This document shows, one piece after another, positions 54,518 through 62,608 of a stretch of DNA of 64,000 nucleotides. Made by a program: the position numbers and the translations under genes. Every line of letters begins with the position of its first letter. Position 1 is the stretch's first letter. Location: the NCBI RefSeq assembly GCF_016907715.1, contig NZ_JAFBCM010000001.1, forward strand, positions 186,001 to 250,000, in the 5' to 3' direction. Below the pieces are notes generated by a model that was not told the DNA's origin, ran no database searches, and saw only the letters and a list, made by a program, of their open reading frames with translations. The stretch is from Tenggerimyces flavus (lineage in GTDB: Bacteria > Actinomycetota > Actinomycetes > Propionibacteriales > Actinopolymorphaceae).

Positions 54518-55683
54518 AAGCGACGGGCCGCACCCGATGCACCTGGGAGCGGAGCGAGTAGACCCAGATCCACAAGTTGACTGACTAGGCCGTTCGCACG
54601 ACCATAGGAGATTCCTAGCCCACGCTCGACCCCACGAACGGTAAAAGACACGTGCGCAACTGCGTAGTCGACCAGCGTGTGTGCGGTATCAGCCCTGAGG
54701 TTCGATTGGCGGACACGCTCCTTCATTGAAGCCTGCAATTCAACTAGCGCGAGCATTCGGCGGTGCGTGGACTTTGCCGATGCCTCAAGGCCGGTCGCAA
54801 AGAAGCGAACGTAGGTATCCCAATCGCCGGCGGCACTTACGCTAAAGAGACGATCGTAGTACTCATGGCGGCGCGTCTCGAACCACGGCGAGACTGTCAG
54901 TGTCGGTTCAAGGAGGGTTCCCCTAGTAAGGAGGTGCACGACGATTAGAAGGCGTCCGATGCGCCCGTTCCCGTCGTGGTATGGATGCAGAGTCTCGAAT
55001 TGGTAGTGCGCTAGTGCAGCCGCAACGACTGGGTCGACTTCCTGGCTGACGCCGTCGTCGTCCATCCAGTCAAGGAGGCCCTGGAGATTAGCCTGGAGAT
55101 CCAAGCCGGGAGGAGACGGCACGAACCGCGACGCATATATCGTGGCTTCATTTCGACCAACCTCCTTCCGTCGACCCACTATCACCTGCTGGGTTCTGAC
55201 CGCTCCCGACTCGGCTGTCTGGTTGGCCGTGCCTTGAACCAAGTTCAACTGCAATTCATTGAGCATTGTTACGGAGAGATTTCGCCCTTGCTCAATCCAC
55301 CCGAAGGCCACATCGGCCATACGCACGAAGTTCAGAACCTCTTTAAGGTCCGGACTTTGAGGCTGGTCCTCATCCGCAGTAAGAACTGCTGCTAGCGGAG
55401 CATATGTGCCCTCTAACGCCGACGTGCTCTGCGCCTCCGCTTGAAGCGATGGACGCCGGAAGAGCCGAGGGTTGGGCAGCCGCCTAGCCGTACTGTCGAG
55501 CGCTGCCAGTTCGGCTCGGGCGTTGGCCACTACGCGGTACGTCGACGGCGATAGGTCGGGCGTAGTTCTCGGCAGCGGGTACGGCACGAACGCAGCGTGC
55601 TTCCACTCCCCTCGAACGGGATCAGTGCCACTGATTTGCACCAGGCTCCCGGGGGCCTGGTCCGTGAAGCTGCTCAGGTCCAT
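54472..55683 (-). CDS. Fic-family AMPylase-like protein with C-terminal wHTH
   Basis: 403 residues from ATG at 55683 (MDLSSFTDQAPGSLVQISGT); earlier ATGs at 55713 and 55773 are less typical. The N-terminal inhibitory motif [ST]xxxE[GN] is T87-S-A-L-E91-G92. The active site HPYHDGNGRIGR spans residues 233-244 and is complete. A winged-helix region near the end (VRGVERGLGISYGRANGLVS) is usual for class II Fic proteins. It should transfer AMP to a hydroxyl of a target protein, held in check by Glu91. More A/T-rich than neighbours; lies in the decayed element next to a hairpin repeat array. Confidence 0.92.
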   Translation of the reverse strand: MDLSSFTDQAPGSLVQISGTDPVRGEWKHAAFVPYPLPRTTPDLSPSTYRVVANARAELAALDSTARRLPNPRLFRRPSLQAEAQSTSALEGTYAPLAAVLTADEDQPQSPDLKEVLNFVRMADVAFGWIEQGRNLSVTMLNELQLNLVQGTANQTAESGAVRTQQVIVGRRKEVGRNEATIYASRFVPSPPGLDLQANLQGLLDWMDDDGVSQEVDPVVAAALAHYQFETLHPYHDGNGRIGRLLIVVHLLTRGTLLEPTLTVSPWFETRRHEYYDRLFSVSAAGDWDTYVRFFATGLEASAKSTHRRMLALVELQASMKERVRQSNLRADTAHTLVDYAVAHVSFTVRGVERGLGISYGRANGLVSQLVDLGLLAPLPGASGAARRFYAPEVVDVIVGDED

Positions 55684-55844
55684 GATTTCATCGTACACAC
55701 CCTTGTCAGACATCGCCACCTTGATTGACAACTTCCCGTTGTATGAAACGTATACGCTAGGTAGTGGTAACATTACGATGGGTATGGCGGGCTGTCTTCT
55801 TCCATCCCCAGCTCGTTACTGGCATTGAGTTGGCATAAATCCTG

Positions 55845-56058
55845 CGGATCACTGACACGAACACTGCTGTCGTGTCCAACAAGTGCAACGCAGCAACCCT
55901 CCGTTGCACACATCCCACGGATCACTGACACGAACACTGCTGTCGTGTCCAACAAGTGCAACGCAGCAACCCTCCGTTGCACACATCCCACGGATCACTG
56001 ACACGAACACTGCTGTCGTGTCCAACAAGTGCAACGCAGCAACCCTCCGTTGCACACA
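55845..56058. repeat. 73-bp tandem repeat, 2.9 copies, two hairpins per unit
   Basis: Units start at 55845, 55918 and 55991 and look identical. Each has stem 1, GACACGA with TCGTGTC over a 9-base loop, and stem 2, GTGCAACG with CGTTGCAC over an 11-base loop. A degenerate partial unit precedes the first copy. The array lies 162 bp upstream of the Fic start, in the opposite reading sense to any clear gene. No convincing coding sequence crosses it. Confidence 0.9.
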
Positions 56059-56082
56059 GATCCCCACAGGTGTAGGGGATCT
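56058..56082. repeat. Hairpin closing the repeat array
   Basis: AGATCCCC and GGGGATCT pair perfectly over a 9-base loop directly after the last repeat unit. It could be a terminator for a transcript of the array. The following 150 bp up to 56239 show no gene. Confidence 0.55.
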
Positions 56083-56239
56083 GAAGCTCCAGGGATTGGC
56101 ATGCAACACACTGCTTCCAGTCTCATTCCTAGCCTCATACATCAACGTTCGAGCAGGTCCGTGCTGCTCTCTTGCCATAATCTGCACCTGAGCGGGACCA
56201 TGCTGTACGCATATGAACTGGACGAAACAGACTTAGAAG

Positions 56240-56303
56240 GCGTGTTTGGGGCAACCCTTCGGGGTTCGAATCCCATCGTCCGCCCAAGCCCGCAAGGGAA
56301 AGA
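56240..56303. repeat. Right att remnant: tRNA-Ser 3' half
   Basis: Reads like the 3' half of tRNA-Ser in plus orientation: variable arm, T arm GGGGTTCGAATCCC and a decayed acceptor ATCGTCCG, then the same flank CGCCCAAGCCCGCAAGGGAA as the intact copy. Weaker similarity continues to about 56358 (GGCCGGTCCGAATTCG, TGGTCTCAG). It lacks the 5' half, so it is not a tRNA gene. Confidence 0.75.
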
Positions 56304-56360
56304 GTCGGACGGGTCTCCGCCTAGGGGCCGGTCCGAATTCGTTGGTCTCAGCGCAAGCTG

Positions 56361-57092
56361 TCATCGCGACCCGAGCTCAGCGAGGTAGTCGCGAAGGACG
56401 GCACCAAGCTGCCTTGGATGCGTGTACCACAGATCATGCGGGGCGCCAGGCACGATCTGAAGCCGACCATCTGGAACCAGTGCCGTGAGCTGCGCCACTG
56501 GCCAGACCGGTCGCACATCCAGTTCGCCATGCACCGCACGGAATGGCGCCTGGAGGTTCGCGACATCGCTCCACAAGTTTCGGCGGCGCACATACCGCTT
56601 GTAGTCGGCGTTAGCGACCTCGTTACAGTCTGCGTTCCACCTGTATGTACCTGCGGGGACTTCCCGATCCGCACCGGCTTCCCGACCCGCGTGGTACGCC
56701 GCATGCCACGACCGATCGTTCTGCAGTCCTGCCCCCGCGATGTAGAGAACGGCTGAAGCTCGCTCCGGATGCTGCAGCGCGTACGCGAGCGCGAGGAAGG
56801 CACCATGGGAGTGGCCGCCCATTATCCAGCGTTCGATCCCGAGCAGCCGCCTCAGGCCCTCGAAGTCGCCCAGCGTGGTCGCCAGATCGTAGTTGCCGTC
56901 ATGAGTGGACCGTCCGCAGCCGCGTGGCTCGACTCGGTACGCGGTGGCGAACCCGTCGATCTGCTGCGCGACCGGCTCCATGTAGTCGCTGCAGCCGCCG
57001 CCTCCGGGTATGAGGAGCAACGGAGGTCCCGAACCTGTCTCAGTCACACCAAGATCGACGCCGTTGACCCGCAACAGCCGCTCCTCAGCCAT
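56361..57092 (-). CDS. Alpha/beta hydrolase
   Basis: 243 residues from ATG at 57092. Oxyanion region LLLIPGGGGCSDYMEPVAQQ, nucleophile elbow MGGHSHGAFLALAYALQHPE (GHSHG) and the C-terminal His in PGAPHDLWYTHP. Similar to proline iminopeptidase or lactonase-like hydrolases. It lies between the att remnant and the right 128-bp repeat; whether it is chromosomal or was carried in is open. Confidence 0.85.
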   Translation of the reverse strand: MAEERLLRVNGVDLGVTETGSGPPLLLIPGGGGCSDYMEPVAQQIDGFATAYRVEPRGCGRSTHDGNYDLATTLGDFEGLRRLLGIERWIMGGHSHGAFLALAYALQHPERASAVLYIAGAGLQNDRSWHAAYHAGREAGADREVPAGTYRWNADCNEVANADYKRYVRRRNLWSDVANLQAPFRAVHGELDVRPVWPVAQLTALVPDGRLQIVPGAPHDLWYTHPRQLGAVLRDYLAELGSR

Positions 57093-57117
57093 GTTGGTGA
57101 GGCTAAGCCAGATAGGG

Positions 57118-57245
57118 GTGCTAGTTCTCCGCGGCGAAGTCGGCGAGGGTCTCGTGGATCAGCGGGTTGCCGTCGGACACCGCAGCGGGGTTGCGGGTTC
57201 GGTAGTACGGGATCGCGATCATCTCGAGGGAGAGGACCCAGCCGC
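57118..57245. repeat. 128-bp direct repeat (right copy, inside the APH gene)
   Basis: The 3' end of the phosphotransferase gene; partner copy at 53789-53916. See the left copy for the comparison. Confidence 0.9.
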
Positions 57246-58041
57246 GGCCGCGTGCCCAGGTGTCCTGGTCGACGCCCAGCGCGTCGCGGAACGCCCGCCG
57301 CGAGTCACCGTCGAACATGTACCAGGCGGCCAGTAGGTCGCCCGCGGGGTCGGCGGCCCGCGCGCTGGCGAAGTCGATGACCGCGGTAAGCCGGCCATCG
57401 GCCACCAGCGCGTTGCCCGGCATCAGGTCTCCGTGGATCCACTTGGGCGGACCGGTCCAGACGGCCGCCTCCAGCGACGCCTCCCAGGCGGCAAGGGCGA
57501 GTCCGGTGTCGAACTCGTCCCGCAACTCCTCCAGCGCCTCGCGGAAGAGCTGGTCACGCGGCGCCAGCGGCGTCCCTCGGGCGAACGGGTCGTCGTCAGG
57601 TGGGAGCGGAGCCCCCGTCGTGTCGACCGTTTGCAGGCAGTGTACGAACTCCGCAAGCTCCTTCGCCGCGTCCACCGGGTCGGCCAGTTGGTCCAGCTCA
57701 AAGGCCTCGCCACCCAGCCACCGGTACACGCCCCAGGTGAACGGATAGTCCGCGCCCGGCTCCCCGACGGCCAGCGGCTCCGGTACGGCGAGCGGAAGGT
57801 GCGGTGCCAGCCGCGGCAGCCAGGTCAGATCCCTCTCCACTTGGCCCTGCGCCCACGGAGTGCGAGGCAGCCGGACGGCCAGGTCGTCGCCGGCCCGGAA
57901 CGTCACGTTGTCCGTACCCGACGCCGCGACGAAGCGAACCGGTAGCCCGGCCCATTGCGGGAACTGCTCAGCCAGCAGGCGCGACACCAGCGCCTCGTCG
58001 ATGTCGACCTCGTCGTCGTGCAGCTTGCGGATCTCAGACAT
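57121..58041 (-). CDS. APH-family phosphotransferase
   Basis: 306 residues from ATG at 58041. Catalytic loop WIHGDLMPGNALVADGRLTA (HGDxxxxN) and metal-binding VIDFASARAADPAGD are intact. Similar to aminoglycoside/macrolide phosphotransferases of the actinobacterial type; resistance function is not shown. Its last 125 bp are duplicated next to dnaX, suggesting it was once the direct neighbour of dnaX and that something inserted at its 3' end. Confidence 0.88.
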   Translation of the reverse strand: MSEIRKLHDDEVDIDEALVSRLLAEQFPQWAGLPVRFVAASGTDNVTFRAGDDLAVRLPRTPWAQGQVERDLTWLPRLAPHLPLAVPEPLAVGEPGADYPFTWGVYRWLGGEAFELDQLADPVDAAKELAEFVHCLQTVDTTGAPLPPDDDPFARGTPLAPRDQLFREALEELRDEFDTGLALAAWEASLEAAVWTGPPKWIHGDLMPGNALVADGRLTAVIDFASARAADPAGDLLAAWYMFDGDSRRAFRDALGVDQDTWARGRGWVLSLEMIAIPYYRTRNPAAVSDGNPLIHETLADFAAEN

Positions 58042-58105
58042 GGGAACGGAGCCTCGCACGCCCCCTGCCGAGGATCAACTCCTTACGCCAGCCGGATGCA
58101 GCCGT

Positions 58106-59101
58106 TCAGGTGCTCCGAAGCCGGTCCAGGATCTCGCCAACCTCCTGGTCGTTGGTCGCGATCTCGTCATCAGTGGGTGCACCAGAGCTCCGTCCAGGCC
58201 GGATCAGGTCCAGTCGCAGCCCGAGGAGATGACGCGCGCGGTAGATCTCCTGTCGGATGCCGCTCGCGACAGTTCGAGGTTGGCCGTACCCGATCCAGAA
58301 CGCTTCCCGCTCGGTCCCCGGACGCAGTAGCGCACGTTGGATCGCCCAGTCCGCCAAGGGGTCTCCCCACTCGGCACGGTCCCAGTCGCACAAGCCGGTC
58401 ACCGTCAGCTCGTCACTCCCGGGATCGACCAGGAAGTTGACCGTCCACCCATCGCCATGCAGCAAGCGGGGCTCAGTGATCTCATCCAACACGTCGCTGA
58501 GACGTTCCGCTTCATCAGCCAGGTCGCGAACGTGGCCGGTGTCCTGGAGATCCTCGGCGACCGAACGGAAGTGCGCGACGACCGCGGCGCCCCACGACGT
58601 GAACCGCGCGTTGGCGACTGGACCGAAGGCTCGCCCCGCTACTTCGTGGATGCTGCGCGTGATGGTGCCGATCTGGTGGAACAGGCTCGCCCACCGCGGC
58701 CGCGCGGACTGACCCATGGCCTCTGGCGCGGGTACGCCGGGTAGGAAGGACTGGAGCAGGTAGTCCCGATCGATCATCTGGTGCGTGAAGTCGGCGAAGT
58801 GGATGCGTGGGACCAACTCGCTGATTCCCGCAAGGTAGGGCGCGACCGCGTACTCGTTGCGCATGAGCTCAGCCTCGACGCGGTACTGCCGGGCGCGCTC
58901 CGGAGCTATCCGCAGCACCATCGGCGGCCCCGCTCGCAGGTCGACCCGATAGGCGTTGTTGTACGTCCCCCACGGCAGCTCGGTTATGGCTTCAACCTGG
59001 TGGTCGGCCCCAACGGCTCGACGACAGACGTGCTCGACCAACTCGGCGTCGAGGGCCCGTTGGCACGCATCGTCCGCGCGGTCGATGCTCTGGTATCGCA
59101 C
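58106..59101 (-). CDS. APH-family phosphotransferase
   Basis: 331 residues from GTG at 59101, chosen because AGGAGG lies 6 bases upstream; ATG at 59122 is the alternative. Catalytic loop RLLHGDGWTVNFLVDPGSDE and metal site CDWDRAEWGDPLADWA. N-lobe GTYNNAYRVDLRAGPPMVLR holds the ATP site. It is a distinct, not duplicated, relative of the gene at 57121. Substrate unknown. Confidence 0.85.
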   Translation of the reverse strand: MRYQSIDRADDACQRALDAELVEHVCRRAVGADHQVEAITELPWGTYNNAYRVDLRAGPPMVLRIAPERARQYRVEAELMRNEYAVAPYLAGISELVPRIHFADFTHQMIDRDYLLQSFLPGVPAPEAMGQSARPRWASLFHQIGTITRSIHEVAGRAFGPVANARFTSWGAAVVAHFRSVAEDLQDTGHVRDLADEAERLSDVLDEITEPRLLHGDGWTVNFLVDPGSDELTVTGLCDWDRAEWGDPLADWAIQRALLRPGTEREAFWIGYGQPRTVASGIRQEIYRARHLLGLRLDLIRPGRSSGAPTDDEIATNDQEVGEILDRLRST

Positions 59102-59133
59102 TCGGGCCCTCCTACGCGGCATCCGTCAGGTGA

Positions 59134-59745
59134 CTAGATAGCGTCTCGGTGCTTGGTGAGCAGGTCGTCGAGTCCCTCGCGGAGCAGGCTGGCTTCCGTA
59201 CGGTTCCGGGCCGAGGACAACTTGGCGAGCCGGTCGAGGCTCGCGCGCGAGTAGTAGTTGCTCTTGAGGACCATCTTCGACTCGACATAGAGCGCGGTAC
59301 GGTTCCGCCCCTCCGACTTCGCCCGATAGACGCTCTCCTCGGCCGCCCTGAACAGGTCTGGTACCGAGCCGGCGTGGGTGGGACGACCGGCGATGCCGAT
59401 GGACAGGTGGGTCTTGTGCGCCATCTCGGAAACGGGCTCGCGATCGGCAACGTGCTGGCGGATCTCCTCGAGTACGATCAGCGCGCTCTCGGCAGCCATT
59501 CCGGGAAGCGCCACGGCGTACTCATCTCCGCCGACCCGCCCGAGGATCGCGTCGGCCGGCAGGCTCCCGGCCAGTACCTCCTCCAGATCACGCAGCACGG
59601 CATCGCCGGCGGCGTGGCCGTGCTCGTCGTTGACTCGGGCCAAGTTGTCGACGTCGATCAGCGCAAGGCTCAGCAGCGCGCCGGGGTCGACCTTGTTCAC
59701 GGTGGCCTGGAACTCATCGTGGCTCAACAGTGCAGTGGTGGACAC
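59134..59745 (-). CDS. GGDEF domain fused to a ribbon-helix-helix domain
   Basis: 203 residues from ATG at 59745. Residues 22-155 form a GGDEF domain: LALIDVDNLARVNDEHGHAA, then RVGGDEYAV with GGDEY at 72-76 (Phe replaced by Tyr). Residues about 160-200, KSNYYSRASLDRLAKLSSAR then NRTEASLLREGLDDLL, look like a CopG-type ribbon-helix-helix. So a cyclic-di-GMP-type module may be tied directly to DNA binding. Neither a membrane segment nor a sensor domain is present. Direct repeats of GTCAACGT lie 43 bp upstream of the start, a likely binding site. Confidence 0.75.
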   Translation of the reverse strand: MSTTALLSHDEFQATVNKVDPGALLSLALIDVDNLARVNDEHGHAAGDAVLRDLEEVLAGSLPADAILGRVGGDEYAVALPGMAAESALIVLEEIRQHVADREPVSEMAHKTHLSIGIAGRPTHAGSVPDLFRAAEESVYRAKSEGRNRTALYVESKMVLKSNYYSRASLDRLAKLSSARNRTEASLLREGLDDLLTKHRDAI

Positions 59746-59787
59746 GGATACGCCTCCTAGCGCCTCGGGTACCGCGAGAGTACATAG

Positions 59788-59809
59788 GTCAACGTATATA
59801 CGTCAACGT
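59788..59809. promoter_or_regulatory. GTCAACGT direct repeats upstream of the GGDEF-RHH gene
   Basis: GTCAACGT at 59788-59795 and 59802-59809 are 14 bp apart, with a dyad ACGTATATACGT at 59792-59803 between them and a further ACGT at 59813-59816. Short repeated half-sites like these suit ribbon-helix-helix proteins; autoregulation is inferred. Confidence 0.5.
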
Positions 59810-60342
59810 CAGTACGTCTCTATCGATACGTGCAGGAGCTGATCCACGACAGTTGCCACTGGCTGTGTTGCGTCGATCCGTACGGCGCCGAAGCGGTCGT
59901 AGTTCTCGTCGCGGTTCTCGTTCCAGGCAAGGATCCGTTGGGCTTCCGCGTCCGTGCTGCCGAACGCGTTGCCGCCACGCGTCGCCAGCCGGTGCCGGAT
60001 CGTCTCGGCGTCGACGCTCAGGTTGACCACCAGGGCGAACAGGTTCCAGATCTCGACCTCGTTCCCCGCCGTCCCGCAGATAAAGACGAGCCCACCGCCC
60101 GCATCAGCGTCGATCTGCCGCAGCACCCGAGGCGGAATCCGCTGCGTATGGTTGGCGTACCAGCCATCGTCGCGATCCGACGGGTCGGCAGGAAGCTCGA
60201 CCTTGGCACCCGAGCCATTCGAGAACCAACGGGACAACCTGTCCTCATCGGTATCCAACGCCGCGAAGCCCCGGCGGCGGAGCTCGGCTCGAACCGTCGT
60301 CTTGCCAGCGCCGGACGTACCGGTCACATACACCAAGGTCAC
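59809..60342 (-). CDS. P-loop kinase (AAA/nucleoside-kinase-like)
   Basis: 177 residues from GTG at 60342; the upstream open frame would overlap the divergent MerR gene. Walker A VTGTSGAGKTTVRAELRRRG, then ALDTDEDRLSRWF and a LID-like region with RHRLATRGGNAFG. A small-molecule kinase of the shikimate/gluconate kinase type is likely. Divergent from the MerR gene. The 3' end runs into the GTCAACGT repeats. Confidence 0.75.
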   Translation of the reverse strand: MTLVYVTGTSGAGKTTVRAELRRRGFAALDTDEDRLSRWFSNGSGAKVELPADPSDRDDGWYANHTQRIPPRVLRQIDADAGGGLVFICGTAGNEVEIWNLFALVVNLSVDAETIRHRLATRGGNAFGSTDAEAQRILAWNENRDENYDRFGAVRIDATQPVATVVDQLLHVSIETY

Positions 60343-60381
60343 GCTTGACTCTTCCGTTGCGTGAGGGGTCAGGTTGTGAGC

Positions 60382-61302
60382 ATGACAGAGCTCGTACCCA
60401 TCGGACGCTTCGCGCAACTGACAGAGCTGACGGTCCGCGCGCTCCGGTTCTACGACGAGCTGGGGTTGCTCCGCCCCGAGCATGTCGACGACCGCTCCGG
60501 CTACCGGTACTACGCGACCGCCCAACTCGAGCAGGCCGAGTTGATCGCCAGGTTGCGGCGTACGGCGATGTCCCTGGACGAGATCCGAACGTTCTTGGAA
60601 TGCCCCGAGGCTCACCGCAAGCAGCTCCTCGACGACCACCGCGTCCGGCTGCGGGAACGGGCCGCGGCGAACACGGAGGCGATGCGAGTACTGAAGGGGC
60701 TGGCCGGAGAGGTCGGCGAGCCGTCAGTGCACGCGACGCCGATAGTCGGGAGAACGTTGTGGGATCAACCAGTCCTGTGCATCCGAGCCGAGTGGACTGA
60801 AGCGGACGTCCGGGACTACTCGTTCGTCCACGACACCGCGGACGGCGTCGGCGTGGTCCTGCCCACCTGTGACCTGGTCGCCGACAAGGGCCATATCGAA
60901 GAGGTGCTCGCGGCGGTCGAACGTCAGGGACTTGTCGCCGTTGGACCGCCGTACTTCACCTGCAGTGAGCAGGACGCGGAAGGAATCTGGCGCAGTGAGG
61001 TGGGCTGGCCGATCGAACGGCCGGGCCAGCCCGACGGACGCGTCGAACCCGTCACGCTGCCCGGCGGAGACGTGGTGAGCACGCTCTACACGGGCCGGTT
61101 CGAGGACATCGCCTTCGCGTACCGCCACCTGTGGACGCAGATCGCCGCAGCCGGGTTCACGCCTATGGGCAACCCGCGCGAGATCTACGTGACGCCGCTC
61201 GACGGCCGCGCGCCGCAGGACTACTGCACCGAGGTTCTCTGGCCGGTCAGTCGCGAAGCGTCCGCTGCCACCGAACCTCGCCGTCCTGCACCTGATCAGT
61301 AG
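60382..61302 (+). CDS. MerR-family regulator with GyrI-like effector domain
   Basis: 306 residues from ATG at 60382. MerR HTH LVPIGRFAQLTELTVRALRF then YDELGLLRPEHVDDRSGYRY, a short linker helix and a C-terminal ligand domain of about 160 residues like GyrI/BmrR. It probably senses a drug-like molecule and activates its own or the divergent promoter. Overlaps the convergent GNAT by 56 bp. Confidence 0.9.
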   Translation: MTELVPIGRFAQLTELTVRALRFYDELGLLRPEHVDDRSGYRYYATAQLEQAELIARLRRTAMSLDEIRTFLECPEAHRKQLLDDHRVRLRERAAANTEAMRVLKGLAGEVGEPSVHATPIVGRTLWDQPVLCIRAEWTEADVRDYSFVHDTADGVGVVLPTCDLVADKGHIEEVLAAVERQGLVAVGPPYFTCSEQDAEGIWRSEVGWPIERPGQPDGRVEPVTLPGGDVVSTLYTGRFEDIAFAYRHLWTQIAAAGFTPMGNPREIYVTPLDGRAPQDYCTEVLWPVSREASAATEPRRPAPDQ

Positions 61303-61756
61303 CGCTCAGACCCGCGGCGGCGGCAACGGCGGCGGAGGCGTGGTGGTCGGGGTGAACGTGAGCGACGACGGTCTGCACCGGCTGCCGCTCCAACCACTCG
61401 ACCAGTCCTCGCGCCGCCTCTCTCGCGATCCCGCGCCCCTGCCAGGGAGTCCCCACCACCCAAGCGATCTCAGCCTCCGACCCAGTGACCGTCGCCTGCA
61501 CGGTGCCGGTCAAGCAGTCCTCGTCGCGAAGTCGGATCACCCAGTTCAGCCACGAGACCTCCGCCTCCGGCGACCCCTCGATCATCCGCCGATAACGAGC
61601 CCGCAGGTTCTCCACCGTGTCCGGCGAACCGCCGATGAACGCATGCAACGCCGGATCGGACAGCACCACTGCCATCTCCTCGGCGTACTCGACAACGAGC
61701 GGGACCAACTCGAGCCGTTCAGTGCCGATGGTCTCGGCTACGACAGCGCCACTCAT
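61247..61756 (-). CDS. RimJ/RimL-like GNAT acetyltransferase
   Basis: 169 residues from ATG at 61756. IGTERLELVPLVVEYAEEMA at the start, acetyl-CoA loop VGTPWQGRGIAREAARGLVE and final strand with AAAAGLSATDQVQDGEVRW. The type that acetylates protein N-termini or small amines; substrate unknown. 3' overlap with the MerR gene. Confidence 0.85.
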   Translation of the reverse strand: MSGAVVAETIGTERLELVPLVVEYAEEMAVVLSDPALHAFIGGSPDTVENLRARYRRMIEGSPEAEVSWLNWVIRLRDEDCLTGTVQATVTGSEAEIAWVVGTPWQGRGIAREAARGLVEWLERQPVQTVVAHVHPDHHASAAVAAAAGLSATDQVQDGEVRWQRTLRD

Positions 61757-61786
61757 GGTCCGCCATCGTTGCAGACGTCGAACGGC

Positions 61787-62608
61787 CTACCCGAGGGGCT
61801 GGAGCAGGTACGCGACCAGCGGGCCGTAGTGAACGGAATCCACATCGTCGTCCAGCGGCACCACCAGGCGAAGCTTTCCCTCCGCCTCACCCACGAACAG
61901 CGCGGGGTCGTTGCAGTCGGCGAACCCCACCGTGTCCAAGCCCGCCTCGCCCGCCGCGCCAGCCCAGCCGTGGTCGCCGATCACGAGGTCTGGCTGTCCT
62001 TCGCCACTCTCGTCGAGGGTGTTGAGCACAGCCTCCATCGGTTGTGGCGAATGCGTGTCGAGGAGCCCGCTCTCCGCGGTTGTCAGTACGGCGACACCGT
62101 TCATGTACCGGACGTAGTGCGGGCCAGTCCCGATGTGCGGCTCCGGCTCGTCGAATACCACCGGGCTGCTGGGCGCCGGAGTCAGGATGCGGCAGCCGCG
62201 AAGCTCCAACGTACGGGCCAGCTCCAGGTAGAACGGAAGCAATGCAGCGACGTGACTGGTCGCCAACAGCACCGACTCCCCACGCTCGATCGCGCCGCGA
62301 AGCCGCTCAACCATTGCTTCGATCGCGTCGAGGCATCTGTCAGGGTCGATCGTTTCGACACCCGCCAGGTAGCTCTCGTCGGGACTCACGCCAACCTTCT
62401 CGGCCATCAGGGCGAGCACGTCCGACCCGTTCCACGTTCCGGAGAACGTCAGACCGAGTGTGCGCCCACGCTCTCGCCGCGCCAGGCCGCGGTACGCATC
62501 GAGGTTCACCTCCCGCGACGTCACGACCTCGCCCGCGATCGCACTTGCCACCAACTGCTCGCGTAGTTCCGCCCGGGTCGGCGCCGGAGGCAAGGCGGCG
62601 ACTCTCAC
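61787..62608 (-). CDS. Conserved actinobacterial phosphatase-like protein
   Basis: 273 residues from GTG at 62608, overlapping the upstream phosphotransferase by GTGA. GLTFSGTWNGSDVLALMAEK and GDHGWAGAAGEAGLDTVGFA with nearby NDPALFVGEAEG are conserved in proteins loosely annotated as phosphatases in actinomycetes. Acidic and His residues could bind metal. Co-translated with an APH-fold kinase, suggesting a kinase/phosphatase pair on one metabolite. Function uncertain. Confidence 0.6.
   Translation of the reverse strand: MRVAALPPAPTRAELREQLVASAIAGEVVTSREVNLDAYRGLARRERGRTLGLTFSGTWNGSDVLALMAEKVGVSPDESYLAGVETIDPDRCLDAIEAMVERLRGAIERGESVLLATSHVAALLPFYLELARTLELRGCRILTPAPSSPVVFDEPEPHIGTGPHYVRYMNGVAVLTTAESGLLDTHSPQPMEAVLNTLDESGEGQPDLVIGDHGWAGAAGEAGLDTVGFADCNDPALFVGEAEGKLRLVVPLDDDVDSVHYGPLVAYLLQPLG

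Larger units (their letters stand above)
53917..56303. mobile_element. Decayed integrative element remnant
   Basis: The left edge has 18 bases of tRNA-Ser 3' end plus downstream sequence, a hairpin, degenerate arm sites and the last 41 codons of an integrase. The right edge (56240-56303) is a longer tRNA-Ser 3' half plus the same downstream sequence. Inside are a truncated DUF3644 gene, a Fic gene and a repeat array. Replication and transfer genes are missing. Orientation of the tRNA-derived parts is opposite to the 38.6-50.3 kb element. Confidence 0.75.

Noticed and set aside
55845-56058. CRISPR array
   Set aside because: Units are contiguous 73-bp tandem copies with no variable spacers and no cas genes.
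56240-56303. Possible tRNA at the right remnant
   Set aside because: No 5' half and the acceptor strand is decayed.
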